Below are positions 1 to 8,059 of a stretch of DNA of 18,474 nt, piece by piece (within the stretch, counting starts at the first letter, position 1; the number at the start of each line of letters is the position of its first letter). The notes under the pieces are model-generated. The model ran no database searches, was not told where the DNA came from, and saw nothing but the letters and a program-made list of their open reading frames with translations. This DNA is from JAFLCA01 sp041907145. GTDB lineage: Bacteria; Bdellovibrionota_C; UBA2361; JAFLCA01. The stretch lies in assembly GCA_041907145.1 (NCBI GenBank), contig JAYRHW010000175.1, positions 1 to 18,474 on the forward strand. Direction: 5' to 3'. Position numbers and translations under genes: made by a program.

Positions 1-1
1 C

Positions 2-730
2 TTCTCTATCATTCTGCTCTTGAACCTCAAGCTCGACTTGCTCGATCCGAAGGTTCTTCTGGGCTTGATAACGGGCGGTGCGGTGATTTTCTGGTTCTGC
101 GGTGCCTCAATGCAGGCAGTGACTACGGGAGCGTATCGCGCTGTGGAGTACATCAAGGCCAACATTCGTCTTGAGGGCTCTACCAAAGCATCCGTGCAAG
201 ACTCGAAGGAAGTGGTGAAGATTTGCACGCAATATGCGCAGGCCGGAATGCTGAATATTTTTGCGGTTATCTTCTGTTTCACCTTGGCATTTGCTTGCTT
301 TGACCCAACGTTCTTCGCCAGCTACCTGGTTTCAATCGCCGTCTTTGGGTTGTTCCAGGCTATGTACATGGCGAATGCCGGTGGGGCTTGGGATAATGCA
401 AAGAAGTTCGTTGAAGTCGATCTGCGCGAGAAGGGCACGCCGCTTCACGCTGCGACCGTTGTCGGCGACACCGTCGGCGATCCTTTCAAGGATACTTCCT
501 CAGTGGCCCTGAATCCGATCATTAAGTTTACGACGTTATTCGGCTTGCTCGCGGTAGAAATCGCGGTCAAGGCTGGAACAACCGCGTTGTGGATCGGATC
601 GGTACTGTTCGTAGTAGGACTGTTCTTTGTCGCTCGCTCGTTCTACGGGATGAGGATTCGTTCCGGCGGAGCTGAGGTGTCGAACGTCGTTAGCCATAAG
701 GCCCACGGCGGTAAGGCAGTCGGAGCTTAA
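2..730 (+). CDS. hppA: Membrane-bound ion-pumping pyrophosphatase, C-terminal part (cut by window edge)
   Basis: This is the 3' end of an integral membrane pyrophosphatase, which couples pyrophosphate hydrolysis to H+ (or Na+) pumping across the cytoplasmic membrane. The frame is open from base 2, so the real start lies outside the window; the TTG at 20 is only an internal codon. About 242 residues are visible of a family that usually has 660-800. Diagnostic family motifs are present: GGAWDNAKKFVE and, after it, GDTVGDPFKDTSSVALNP, which carries acidic and Lys residues of the metal-pyrophosphate site. Several hydrophobic helices surround these. The family often has AGP where this protein has SSV. 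The residue that decides K+ dependence lies upstream of the visible part, so neither the subtype nor the pumped ion can be called. A strong hairpin follows the stop. Confidence 0.95.
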   Translation, partial: FSIILLLNLKLDLLDPKVLLGLITGGAVIFWFCGASMQAVTTGAYRAVEYIKANIRLEGSTKASVQDSKEVVKICTQYAQAGMLNIFAVIFCFTLAFACFDPTFFASYLVSIAVFGLFQAMYMANAGGAWDNAKKFVEVDLREKGTPLHAATVVGDTVGDPFKDTSSVALNPIIKFTTLFGLLAVEIAVKAGTTALWIGSVLFVVGLFFVARSFYGMRIRSGGAEVSNVVSHKAHGGKAVGA

Positions 731-751
731 TCCTCCGAGGCAGAATTGCCA

Positions 752-789
752 AAAGGGGGCGCTGTGGGTTTAGCCGCAGCGCCCCCTTT
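752..789. terminator. Perfect 13-bp hairpin between hppA and dedA
   Basis: AAAGGGGGCGCTG at 752-764 pairs perfectly with 777-789 around a 12-nt loop. It starts 21 bases after the hppA stop and ends 27 bases before the 3' end of the convergent dedA gene. The stem ends in T's on both strands because AAA pairs with TTT. This fits a bidirectional intrinsic terminator for two converging genes. The U-tract beyond the stem is short on both sides. Confidence 0.8.
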
Positions 790-816
790 CCATTTGGAAG
801 CTAGGGCATTCTGATA

Positions 817-1467
817 TTACTGTTTGGCGCTCGCGAGTTTTGATTCCCGGCGCGCCTGAACTATTTCGAAGACTGCGGGCATAATCGACAAGATGATGAT
901 GGCTAGAATGACAACGCTAAAGTTGTTCTTCACGAACGGAAGATCGCCGAACAAATACCCTCCGTATACGAAGAGCAGCACCCAAGCTGCCGCTCCTACG
1001 ACATTGTAGAGCGCAAATCGTGAGTAGGTCATGGCGCCGACGCCCGCCAGGAATGGAGCGAAAGTTCGAACGATGGGCACGAAGCGGGCGAAGATAATGG
1101 TCTTTCCCCCGTACTTCTCATAAAACCGGTGTGTGCGATCAAGATAGGCCTTCTTGAATATTTTTGAATTCGGATTTTTCAGCAGTTTAGGCCCGAAAAA
1201 ATGGCCGATCATGTAGTTTGCAGCGTCGCCGAGGACTGCTGCAACGAATAACAACAGCACGACGAGGTGAACGTCCATCGCTCCGCCTACACTGAGGGCG
1301 CCGGCGGCAAAAAGCAACGAGTCCCCGGGCAAAAACGGGGTGACAACCAGCCCCGTTTCACAAAATACAATGAGAAAGAGGATAAGGTACGTCCAGGTAT
1401 GGTAGGTCTGGATGATCTCGGCGAGATGCTTATCAATGTGCAGGAAAATACTGAGAATCTCAGGCAC
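817..1467 (-). CDS. DedA family membrane protein
   Basis: A 216-residue integral membrane protein of the DedA (SNARE-associated, PF09335) family. Family members include undecaprenyl-phosphate and phospholipid flippases and proteins needed for membrane potential and drug resistance. Visible motifs are an acidic residue in a membrane-entering loop (FCETGLVVTPFLPGDSLLF, Glu37 and Asp49) and the arginine pair of FARFVPIVRTFAPFLAGVGAM (Arg128, Arg134). These match the functionally essential Glu/Asp/Arg residues known in E. coli YqjA. The length is normal for the family. The start is GTG. It is supported by AAGGAG (complement of 1475-1480) seven bases upstream. The gene follows the amino acid permease on the same strand after 83 bases and may be co-transcribed with it. 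The exact substrate cannot be read from sequence. Confidence 0.92.
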   Translation of the reverse strand: MPEILSIFLHIDKHLAEIIQTYHTWTYLILFLIVFCETGLVVTPFLPGDSLLFAAGALSVGGAMDVHLVVLLLFVAAVLGDAANYMIGHFFGPKLLKNPNSKIFKKAYLDRTHRFYEKYGGKTIIFARFVPIVRTFAPFLAGVGAMTYSRFALYNVVGAAAWVLLFVYGGYLFGDLPFVKNNFSVVILAIIILSIMPAVFEIVQARRESKLASAKQ

Positions 1468-1474
1468 GGCGGTG

Positions 1475-1480
1475 CTCCTT
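1475..1480 (-). promoter_or_regulatory. Ribosome binding site fixing the GTG start of the DedA gene
   Basis: On the minus strand AAGGAG is followed by seven bases and then GTG at 1467. No ATG in this frame has a comparable site, so the GTG is chosen as the start. Confidence 0.75.
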
Positions 1481-1550
1481 AAGGCAGATTAGCTTGTTGC
1501 AGACCATAGCATGGGGCGCGGAGCCCCGAAAGAATGAGCAAACGGAGCTT

Positions 1551-2993
1551 TTATTGTTGGGCTGCGAGGCTGTGACGACGACCGTACCCGAAATAGATGA
1601 AAAATCCGATTATCATCCATACGATGAGCCGCAGCCACGTGTCGCCGGGGAGAGCGGCCATCTGAGCGAGTGACACGAGAATACCCAAAGTTGAAATAAT
1701 CGGAACAGCAGGCACTCGGAACGGCCGATGTAGGTCGGGAGCCGTCCCACGTAAAATCCAGACTCCGGCGCATACAATGATAAAGGCCAGGAGTGTGCCG
1801 ATTGAAACCAGTTCACCAAGGATTCCGATTGGGCATAGTCCTGCGACTATGGTGGCCAATACGCCGGTAACTATCGAACTAATGTAGGGAGTGCCGAATC
1901 GAGGATGCATCTTGGCAAATACCTTGGGGAGCAGCCCGTCATTTGCCATCGAATAGAATACTCGTGGCTGGCCGAGAAGCAGCAATAGTACAACCGAGGT
2001 GAGTCCAGCCACCGCGCCCAACTTGATGAACGGGCTAAGCCAGCGCAATCCCTCACCTGCTGCATCGACTGCCACAGCGATAGGGGCGGGCGAAGCCAAT
2101 TTGTCGTAGCGCACGACGCCGGTCATGACAAATGCAACGAGTACGTACAGGACTGTGCAGATAATCAGAGTGCCGATAATGCCGATCGGCATCGAGCGCT
2201 GGGGGTCCTTGGCTTCCTGGGCCAACGTTGAGATCGAATCGAATCCGATGTAGGCAAAGAAGATTACCGCCGCTCCACGGAAAATGCCGCCTATGCCGTA
2301 GTGGCCAAATCCGAGGGTGGGGTCTTGTGGTGGGATGAACGGAGTCAGGTTTTCGGCCTTAACGTAGGCCATTCCAAAGCCGATAAAGAGCAGTATGACG
2401 GCAACCTTAATTATAACCACGAAGTTGTTGAAGCGAGCCGACTCCCTGATGCCTCGCACCATGAGGCAGGTACAGAGTGCAACGATTAGCACCGCTGGAA
2501 GATTGATGATGGCACCGGTTGTTTCCCAACCCTGTCCGGGTGTGAACTTAAACGGGGAGCTGGCTAAGCTTGCGGGGAAGGGTATGTTGAGATCGTGCAG
2601 GATGCTCACCACGTATCCGGACCAGCCCACTGCTACTGTCGAAGCACCAAACAAATATTCCAGAATCAGATCCCAGCCGATGACCCAGGCGATGAATTCT
2701 CCAAGGGTAGCATACGCATACGTGTAAGCACTGCCCGCTACCGGAATCAAGGCTGCAAATTCAGCGTAACAAAGAGCAGCGAACGCACATCCGATTCCTG
2801 ACAGCACGAACGAAAGAACGATGGCAGGGCCGGCATAGCTAGCGGCCGCCTGGCCCGTGAGCACAAATATGCCGGCGCCGATTACCCCGCCGACTCCCAT
2901 AAGCACCAGGTTGAGTGGACCTAACGTACGCTTGAACCCGGCATGATCCTTAGAAGCCTCGGCGATAATTCTATCCAGCGATTTTTTTGGCAT
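1551..2993 (-). CDS. APC-family amino acid permease (cationic amino acid transporter-like)
   Basis: A transporter of about 480 residues and roughly 12 membrane segments, of the amino acid-polyamine-organocation superfamily, closest in style to the YfnA/CAT type. Family hallmarks are the unwound first helix GVGGVIGAGIFVLTG, then YAEFAALIPVAGSAYTY, the GWDLILEY stretch, FFAYIGFDSISTLAQEAKDP and a later LGQPRVFYSMANDGLLP. It probably imports an amino acid by proton symport or exchange; the substrate is not determinable. The open frame extends to a TTG at 3083. I prefer ATG at 2993 (MPKKSLDRII...) because the extra 30 residues do not look like the family N-terminus and neither candidate has a good ribosome binding site. 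It lies 119 bases downstream of the FliI/SctN-like gene, on the same strand. Confidence 0.9.
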   Translation of the reverse strand: MPKKSLDRIIAEASKDHAGFKRTLGPLNLVLMGVGGVIGAGIFVLTGQAAASYAGPAIVLSFVLSGIGCAFAALCYAEFAALIPVAGSAYTYAYATLGEFIAWVIGWDLILEYLFGASTVAVGWSGYVVSILHDLNIPFPASLASSPFKFTPGQGWETTGAIINLPAVLIVALCTCLMVRGIRESARFNNFVVIIKVAVILLFIGFGMAYVKAENLTPFIPPQDPTLGFGHYGIGGIFRGAAVIFFAYIGFDSISTLAQEAKDPQRSMPIGIIGTLIICTVLYVLVAFVMTGVVRYDKLASPAPIAVAVDAAGEGLRWLSPFIKLGAVAGLTSVVLLLLLGQPRVFYSMANDGLLPKVFAKMHPRFGTPYISSIVTGVLATIVAGLCPIGILGELVSIGTLLAFIIVCAGVWILRGTAPDLHRPFRVPAVPIISTLGILVSLAQMAALPGDTWLRLIVWMIIGFFIYFGYGRRHSLAAQQ

Positions 2994-3112
2994 ATCCCAG
3001 CATTCGTGTAGGTCCCGGCAGGCACAGTCGAGTTCAGCCGGAATCGTTTTGACAACGCTAACAAAAAGCCCTTCAACGCCCAAGGAAAAAAGTTGCTCAA
3101 ATGCGGGATTAA

Positions 3113-4453
3113 CTAAGCTTTTTGCAGAAGCTCGCTCTTGAACCTTTCGAAGTTCTCGACGAGCTCGGCAGCGTGTTTGAGGGATTGAGGAAGGAGAGCG
3201 GTATCGTTTGGCGCTTGATTGAGGAACCGCATTAGTTCTGGCTCAACGCGCAGTGCAGCGGCGAGTTCTGGGTCGGGCGTGCCTCCCATGAGCACGATAT
3301 CTCGATCGCGGCGAAGCCGCGCAAGAATCGAAATTATCGTTTGCCGGATGCGCTGGTATGCGGGGTCGTACAGTTTGTGGGCGAGTCGCGATACCGAGGC
3401 GAGCGGATCAATCGATGGCTGAATTCCTGATTGAGCGATGCGGGGATCGAGAATCAGGTGACCATCAAGGATACTCTTGATTTCATCGGCCAGAGGGTCG
3501 AATTCTTCGTTGCCAGAGGTCAGGACGGAATAGATAGCAGTGATACTGCCGCGATCGTCGTTGCCGGCGCGCTCCAAGAGCCGCGGGAGCTCGGAGTAAA
3601 CCCCTGTCGTGTAGCCTTGGCGGACGGGGATTGCACCCGACGCAAGTTCAACCTCTCGTATCGCCCGAGCCGTGCGGGTGAGCGAGTCAACCAGAAGTAG
3701 CACGTTCAATCCTCTGCTTCGATACCACTCAGCTATCGCTGTTGCCGTTTTGGGCGCCAGGAGCCGGCGAAGAGGGCTCTCATCACTAGTGGCCACCACG
3801 ACCACTGATCTCCTCATGCCCGGCCGTTCAAGGCAGTTGTCGATAAATTCTCTGACCTCGCGTCCGCGTTCGCCGACAAGTGCAATGACAGATACATCAA
3901 CCGCCGCAGTGCGCGCGATCGTGCCAAGCAGCGTGGATTTACCGACACCAGCGCTTGCAAACAGCCCTAGTCGTTGACCGTATCCAATAGCATTAAGAGA
4001 ATCGATAGACCTAACGCCGGTTATCAATTGACGCTCGATCGGCCGCTTTGCCAGGGCTTTGGGTGGTGGAGCATCGAGTGCGAGCTCGACTATGGAATCC
4101 TGACCTTCGGAAGTGTGGCCACCGAGGGGAAGTCCGAGTGCATCGAGTACCAATCCGCGCGGGTCCCCCACTAAGTTCGCCGTGGGGAGTTGTGAGGTAG
4201 CCGTCACTTGCGCACCCGGCGAGACGCCGACGAGCGAGTCAAATGGAGCTAAGCAGCATAGATCTTCGCTGAACGATATCACCTGAGCAGGTAGCGGTGG
4301 AGAGGAGCGACGGTCGATAAAGCACAGGTCGCCGACGGCTGCGAGGGGAATGCGCGCAAAGGCAAGGTTGGAGCGTACAGCTGACAAGGATCCGGTGATC
4401 AGCGGCTTTGGCTGCCAGTTGACGTGAGGAAGAAGGTCATCGAGTAGTGTCAT
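3113..4453 (-). CDS. FliI/SctN-family rotary ATPase of type III export, divergent
   Basis: A 446-residue hexameric ATPase of the flagellar FliI / type III secretion SctN (YscN) family, which uses ATP to unfold and feed export substrates into a membrane export gate. Visible are Walker A ASAGVGKST (residues 166-174, Lys172), the GERGREV segment with catalytic-type Glu195, Walker B LLLVD (252-256), SLTR, PRLLERAG and the ADEIKSILDGH stretch. The length is normal. The start is ATG with a 4-base ATGA overlap with the stator gene upstream, so translation is probably coupled. The usually strict GYPPSVF segment reads GYTTGVY here, and the usual AQRE reads AIRE. The ADEIKSILDGH region looks more SctN-like than FliI-like, so I leave the symbol blank. 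No FliJ/SctO-like gene follows; the next gene is a permease. Confidence 0.9.
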   Translation of the reverse strand: MTLLDDLLPHVNWQPKPLITGSLSAVRSNLAFARIPLAAVGDLCFIDRRSSPPLPAQVISFSEDLCCLAPFDSLVGVSPGAQVTATSQLPTANLVGDPRGLVLDALGLPLGGHTSEGQDSIVELALDAPPPKALAKRPIERQLITGVRSIDSLNAIGYGQRLGLFASAGVGKSTLLGTIARTAAVDVSVIALVGERGREVREFIDNCLERPGMRRSVVVVATSDESPLRRLLAPKTATAIAEWYRSRGLNVLLLVDSLTRTARAIREVELASGAIPVRQGYTTGVYSELPRLLERAGNDDRGSITAIYSVLTSGNEEFDPLADEIKSILDGHLILDPRIAQSGIQPSIDPLASVSRLAHKLYDPAYQRIRQTIISILARLRRDRDIVLMGGTPDPELAAALRVEPELMRFLNQAPNDTALLPQSLKHAAELVENFERFKSELLQKA

Positions 4454-5094
4454 GCCGGCGACTGTAGCGACCTAGCAGTGGAAGTCGCGAAAGCCTTCTC
4501 GAGCTCGCGTGCTAGCTGTTTAAGGTGAAGCTTCCAGTCTAGGGTTACGGATCCTGCTGCGGTCACCAGCCTAGCATCGCCGCGGGCTAGAGCGGGGTTC
4601 GGTACCAGGTCAAATCCAGCCGCGGATGAGGGAGGTTGCAGTTCAGTGCGTACGACAGGGATATCCTCCGGGCTTAGTTCTACCGAGAGAACCCTGGTAC
4701 TTCTGAGCCGAGTAAGTTCTCGGCGAATCCGGGCGCCCAATGTCCGCGAGAGCGCCTCAGTGTTCTCGGCCAGCACTTCTTGAGCGACTTTAGTTGCTAT
4801 TCGGAGCCCCTCATGCTTCAGGAGCTGAAGCGACTTCTGATGGGTTTCGGCAAGTTCGGCGAGCCGTGAGGCGAGGTGTACGCTGGCGGTCTGTTCGGCC
4901 CGGCGAAGTTCCAAAGCCTGCAGACGCTGCTTTGCCGCACGCAGTTTGCGGGCTAGGTTCCTGCGAGACGCCTCGAGCTCGGCATCGAGAGAACGTCGGT
5001 CGCGATCGCGAGTGTTGCGGAGCAGGCGGATCGTGTCGATGACATTGGCAGAGCGACCGACGTAGCGAACTTTCAAAATTTCTCCGATAGCCAT
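4450..5094 (-). CDS. FliH/SctL-like stator protein paired with the type III ATPase
   Basis: A 214-residue soluble protein. Residues about 20-115 are strongly charged, Arg/Glu/Ala-rich and helix-forming, as expected of the FliH/SctL/HrpE coiled-coil arm. The C-terminal domain ends in GDARLVTAAGSVTLDWKLHL and LARELE, which matches the family pattern in which a beta strand with a phrase like VETEFG.VDASL is followed by a final helix. Family members form a peripheral stalk holding the FliI/SctN ATPase and delivering it to the export gate. The position directly before the ATPase, with an ATGA overlap, supports this assignment more than the sequence alone. The ATG at 5094 has no clear ribosome binding site. 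The stop of murJ lies 56 bases upstream on the same strand, so murJ, this gene and the ATPase may share a transcript. Confidence 0.8.
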   Translation of the reverse strand: MAIGEILKVRYVGRSANVIDTIRLLRNTRDRDRRSLDAELEASRRNLARKLRAAKQRLQALELRRAEQTASVHLASRLAELAETHQKSLQLLKHEGLRIATKVAQEVLAENTEALSRTLGARIRRELTRLRSTRVLSVELSPEDIPVVRTELQPPSSAAGFDLVPNPALARGDARLVTAAGSVTLDWKLHLKQLARELEKAFATSTARSLQSPA

Positions 5095-5150
5095 AGATCA
5101 AACAGCCCGAGAAGGAGAGGTGAAATAATCAATGGGGCGGAACCACCGCC

Positions 5151-6791
5151 CTAGGCAGCGGGACGTCGACTTATTAATCGACGAAGCAAGGCAAAAGTTT
5201 CTCGCAGTTCAGAATTTTTTAGCAGCATTCCGATGGCGACATAGCTAAGGGCGCCGATTGGTACACTGAGAGAGAGGATTACGGCTGGGCCTGAGGATTG
5301 GAAGTGTCGTTGAAGCAGAGTAAGAAGTGTTCCCATGCCGCCAGCTGCGATGAGCGCTTTGACAGTGCTGGCTCCAAATCCCCCCCACCCGAAGTCACTG
5401 TGACCTCGGTGGAACCTGAACGCGATTATAGCGAGGGCCACTAGGGAAGCCAGGCTCGACGAGAGGGCCAGGCCCACGTGACCAAGCGAAGGGGATGGGA
5501 CCATGGCGCTTAGCAAGCCCTGTAAACCTCCAAGGCTTCTACCCAAAAGCCCGGTTGTCTCGGTCAATGGTCCGACCAACAAGAGGGAGAAGATGACGGT
5601 TAGAATCAGGGAAGCGATGCCTACGAGTGTGGAGGTTAGGGTATCCTTTTGGGCCACGAACGCTCGAACTATCATGGAATGACAACTCACCGACCAAAGC
5701 CCGAACGCATATGCTTGGACCGCTGCAGCGGTTTGGATCGAGGAGTCATGGGTGAATTGACCTCTCTGAAAGAGTAATTGAACGAGAGGTAACGCGAGGC
5801 AGCCTAGTGCAGTGCAAATAGGAATCATGATGAAGCTTGAGAATCGAAGCGCATTACCCAAGTGTGTATCGAAGTTGGAGCGGTCTCCATCAGCATGGGC
5901 ATGCGAGAGTGCCGGCAACAGCACCGAGGCCAAGGCGATCGAGAAAATGCCGATGGGGAGCTGGGTTAATCTGTCCGCATAGAAGAGCCAAGAGACGCTT
6001 CCCTCTGAGATTAGAGAGGCCATCATCGTATTGAAGAAAATGCTGATCTGATAGACGGTCGCGCCCAAAATAGCCGGAAGCATCAGCTTAAGCACTGAGC
6101 GGGTGGCGGGCGTGAAGATGGATTTGCAGGGTAGGAGGGAGAATCCAGCACGACGCAAGGCCGGAATTTGCGCTAGAATTTGCGCCAGGCCGCCCACAAT
6201 GACGGATACTGCAAGAATCAGAACGGCATCGCGAGCCCCAAAAAAGGCGGCTAATATCGCCCCAGCAATCAGCACCACGTTCATGATGACCTGGGCAAGA
6301 GCGGACGCTCCAAACACCTTTACGCTGTTAAGTGCACCATTCAGCAGAGAGATCATGCTGACGAAAGCAATATAGGGCAGCATAATTTGTGTTAGCCGGA
6401 CACAGAGGTCGAATTTTTCAGGGGACGCGGAGAATCCAGGCGCAAAGAGCCTTACGATCGCTGGAGCAAACAGGATCCCGGCGAGTGAAAGGAGGCAGGT
6501 TGAGAGCAGCAGCAGGGAGTTTATGGATCGGAAAGTGCGCCTCGCGGCCTCCATCGAGGATTTCATTTCGGATGCAAAAACAGGAATAAATGCCGAGGTT
6601 AGCGCGCCTTCGGCGAATATGCTGCGGAGTAAATTTGGAATCCGAAATGCCACGAAGAAGGCATCGGCATAGGCGCCAGAACCAAACAGGCGCGCTACGA
6701 GCACATCGCGTATGAAGCCAAGGAGACGACTCAGCAGCGTGAGACTGCTTACGATAGAGGTACCTTTGAGAACCGAAACTTCCTGCGACAT
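5151..6791 (-). CDS. murJ: Lipid II flippase MurJ (MviN)
   Basis: A 546-residue MOP-superfamily membrane protein with about 14 helices that flips lipid II across the cytoplasmic membrane for peptidoglycan synthesis. The N-terminus is textbook: SRLLGFIRDVLVARLFG, then YADAFFVAFRIPNLLR and FAEGALTSAFIPVF. This includes the arginines of SR, IRD and FRIPN that correspond to the essential E. coli MurJ residues. The ATG at 6789-6791 begins MSQEVSVLKG. The ribosome binding site is weak, with only TAGGG just before the start. A loop near residues 460-466 (RGHSDFG) is encoded by a DNA stretch that matches the dispersed hairpin repeat of this window. A flanking repeat of the transposase unit ends less than 20 bases upstream of the start, so the native promoter may have been altered by that insertion. 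Confidence 0.96.
   Translation of the reverse strand: MSQEVSVLKGTSIVSSLTLLSRLLGFIRDVLVARLFGSGAYADAFFVAFRIPNLLRSIFAEGALTSAFIPVFASEMKSSMEAARRTFRSINSLLLLSTCLLSLAGILFAPAIVRLFAPGFSASPEKFDLCVRLTQIMLPYIAFVSMISLLNGALNSVKVFGASALAQVIMNVVLIAGAILAAFFGARDAVLILAVSVIVGGLAQILAQIPALRRAGFSLLPCKSIFTPATRSVLKLMLPAILGATVYQISIFFNTMMASLISEGSVSWLFYADRLTQLPIGIFSIALASVLLPALSHAHADGDRSNFDTHLGNALRFSSFIMIPICTALGCLALPLVQLLFQRGQFTHDSSIQTAAAVQAYAFGLWSVSCHSMIVRAFVAQKDTLTSTLVGIASLILTVIFSLLLVGPLTETTGLLGRSLGGLQGLLSAMVPSPSLGHVGLALSSSLASLVALAIIAFRFHRGHSDFGWGGFGASTVKALIAAGGMGTLLTLLQRHFQSSGPAVILSLSVPIGALSYVAIGMLLKNSELRETFALLRRLISRRPAA
5389..5409. repeat. REP-like hairpin copy inside murJ
   Basis: The 21 bases on the + strand differ at one position from the copy at 16775-16795: arms CCGAAGTC and GACCTCGG with loop ACTGT instead of TCTGT. 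The change extends the stem (GTCAC/GTGAC). On the coding strand it is in frame and encodes RGHSDFG of MurJ without a stop. Confidence 0.7.
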
Positions 6792-6804
6792 AACCCTACT
6801 ATAT

Positions 6805-6826
6805 CCAAGTCTCAGTGACCTCGGAA
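6805..6826. repeat. REP-like repeat copy A (3' side of transposase, upstream of murJ)
   Basis: CCAAGTCTCAGTGACCTCGG followed by AA. Compared with the copy at 16775 it lacks one G in the left arm and has A for T in the loop. It lies 13 bases upstream of the murJ start. Confidence 0.75.
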
Positions 6827-7009
6827 ATACTCGTCGATTTCAGGCTCCAGCGTAATGGCGGCGGATGCAGCAAGCTCAATTTTGAAGCGAACCTGGGTGG
6901 GCGAACGCGGCAGAGCCTGCCAATCAGGAGCTTGATGTTCCAATCTGAAGCTGGTGCTGCGGTTATAGGCAGAGGAGATCGCGGCCCCGAAGGGGGCACC
7001 CAGTGGCAT
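6812..7009 (-). pseudogene. Possible 3' remnant of an interrupted gene, or a small hypothetical ORF
   Basis: After the transposase stop, one minus-strand frame reads 65 residues from ATG at 7009 to a TGA inside the repeat at 6812-6814. It includes FRLEHQAPDWQALPRSP, then QVRFKIELAASA and EPEIDEYFRGH. The composition looks protein-like, but I recognise no family and see no ribosome binding site before any Met. The last five codons come from the REP-like repeat. It could be the tail of a gene cut by the transposase unit, or a chance open frame. No other gene is seen between 6827 and 7031. Confidence 0.25.
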
Positions 7010-7031
7010 TGTGGAAGGCATCGTGGAAGAG

Positions 7032-7955
7032 CTAACTGGAAAAGAGAATAGGTCTGTATGTGCCGGGCGGGAACGAGACATTGAAGGATCCCGACCGAAA
7101 GGCCAGGGAGGCTTCTCGATATTTGTCGCGGACAGCGAAGTAGAATTCGAGGAAGGCCTCGCGAGATTTTGCGCAGAGGGATAATACCAATGGCCTGCCG
7201 AAGGCCAGCGAGCCAGTTTTCGTCTTGAGGGGAGCGTCTCCAACCTTAGGCTTAAAGCCCTGTCGAGGTTTTGGGAGAGATCTCTCCCTTGAGGCCCCAT
7301 GAACAGCCAATTCCTCTTGACGAGCCTGAACACGCTCCCGCACTGTTGTCCTGTAATCAGCGTCACTCAAGTTTTCGAACTGAGGCAGCTTCGAGAATGT
7401 AAGTGTATGAGTTTTAAGATATTGCTCGGGGTCGGCTGCCGCGCAATTTCGCTTTGCTTCATTGTACTTCCACCGCTCAAAAACTTCGAACGTACGGGGT
7501 CGTAGCGAGAGACAATCATAGAGGGATGTGTAACCAGAATAGTCTGATAACTGGCTGCAGATGCCGGTGGTGAGAGGGTTTAGAACTACATAAAGGAACC
7601 AATGAGTAATATCAAAATCGTTTGGTAAGACCTGGTCGGAATACCGGCGAGCCCAGAGACGCCCACCAGTATAGTTGGGGACCTCTTTGGCAACCAATCT
7701 TGCGATCATCGAGTTGAAAATCCGCATGAAGGCTGATTTGTTCCTGTGAGGGAAGCGGGCGATTAAATGATAGTGGTTGCCCATCAGTACAAACCCATAC
7801 AAAATGACACCATACATTTCTTGGTAACGAGCTAGGAATGCGAGGATTTTTAGATGGAGCCCTTGATTATGGATAAACCACAGCCGCGAACCGATTGTTC
7901 TGGTTGTAATGAGGTAAACTTGTTCTGAGTTTTCTATTTTAAGAGGGTTTGTCAT
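7032..7955 (-). CDS. Y1 (HUH) transposase, REP-associated tyrosine transposase type
   Basis: A 307-residue protein of the transposase IS200-like / TnpA-REP family, which cuts and rejoins single-stranded DNA next to hairpins. The N-terminal domain carries the HUH motif in LMGNHYHLIARFP (His61-Tyr62-His63), and the candidate catalytic tyrosine is in WARRYSDQV (Tyr105). The residues before it (TTRTIGSRLWFIHN) and after it (FLYVVLNPLTTGI) also fit the family layout. The C-terminal 150 residues are basic and less conserved. The ORF is intact, with ATG at 7955 and no strong ribosome binding site. Repeats of the same hairpin family lie on both sides. RAYTs are normally single-copy domesticated genes that act on REP hairpins scattered in the genome. 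The multiple hairpin copies here fit this better than an ordinary insertion sequence. Confidence 0.85.
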   Translation of the reverse strand: MTNPLKIENSEQVYLITTRTIGSRLWFIHNQGLHLKILAFLARYQEMYGVILYGFVLMGNHYHLIARFPHRNKSAFMRIFNSMIARLVAKEVPNYTGGRLWARRYSDQVLPNDFDITHWFLYVVLNPLTTGICSQLSDYSGYTSLYDCLSLRPRTFEVFERWKYNEAKRNCAAADPEQYLKTHTLTFSKLPQFENLSDADYRTTVRERVQARQEELAVHGASRERSLPKPRQGFKPKVGDAPLKTKTGSLAFGRPLVLSLCAKSREAFLEFYFAVRDKYREASLAFRSGSFNVSFPPGTYRPILFSS

Positions 7956-8059
7956 ATAACTTTACCTAACTTACAGACGTCAGCGCCCTTCCGGCCGAAC
8001 TTAGTAGGTAGTTCATCGCGCTTTCTGGAAATTTGTTGCCTCGAATTCGACTTTTTTTG

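Noticed and set aside
1513..1527. Small hairpin GGGGC/GCCCC between the permease and dedA
   Set aside because: Only five base pairs and no T-run on the transcribed strand; too weak to call a terminator.
2994..3083. N-terminal extension of the amino acid permease from TTG at 3083
   Set aside because: Cys- and Asp-containing segment unlike the family N-terminus and no ribosome binding site before the TTG.
3113..5094. A complete type III secretion or flagellar locus
   Set aside because: Only the stator and ATPase are present; neighbouring genes on both sides are unrelated families.
6815..7051. 78-residue + strand frame between murJ and the transposase
   Set aside because: It begins inside the repeat, has no ribosome binding site and shows no recognisable motif.
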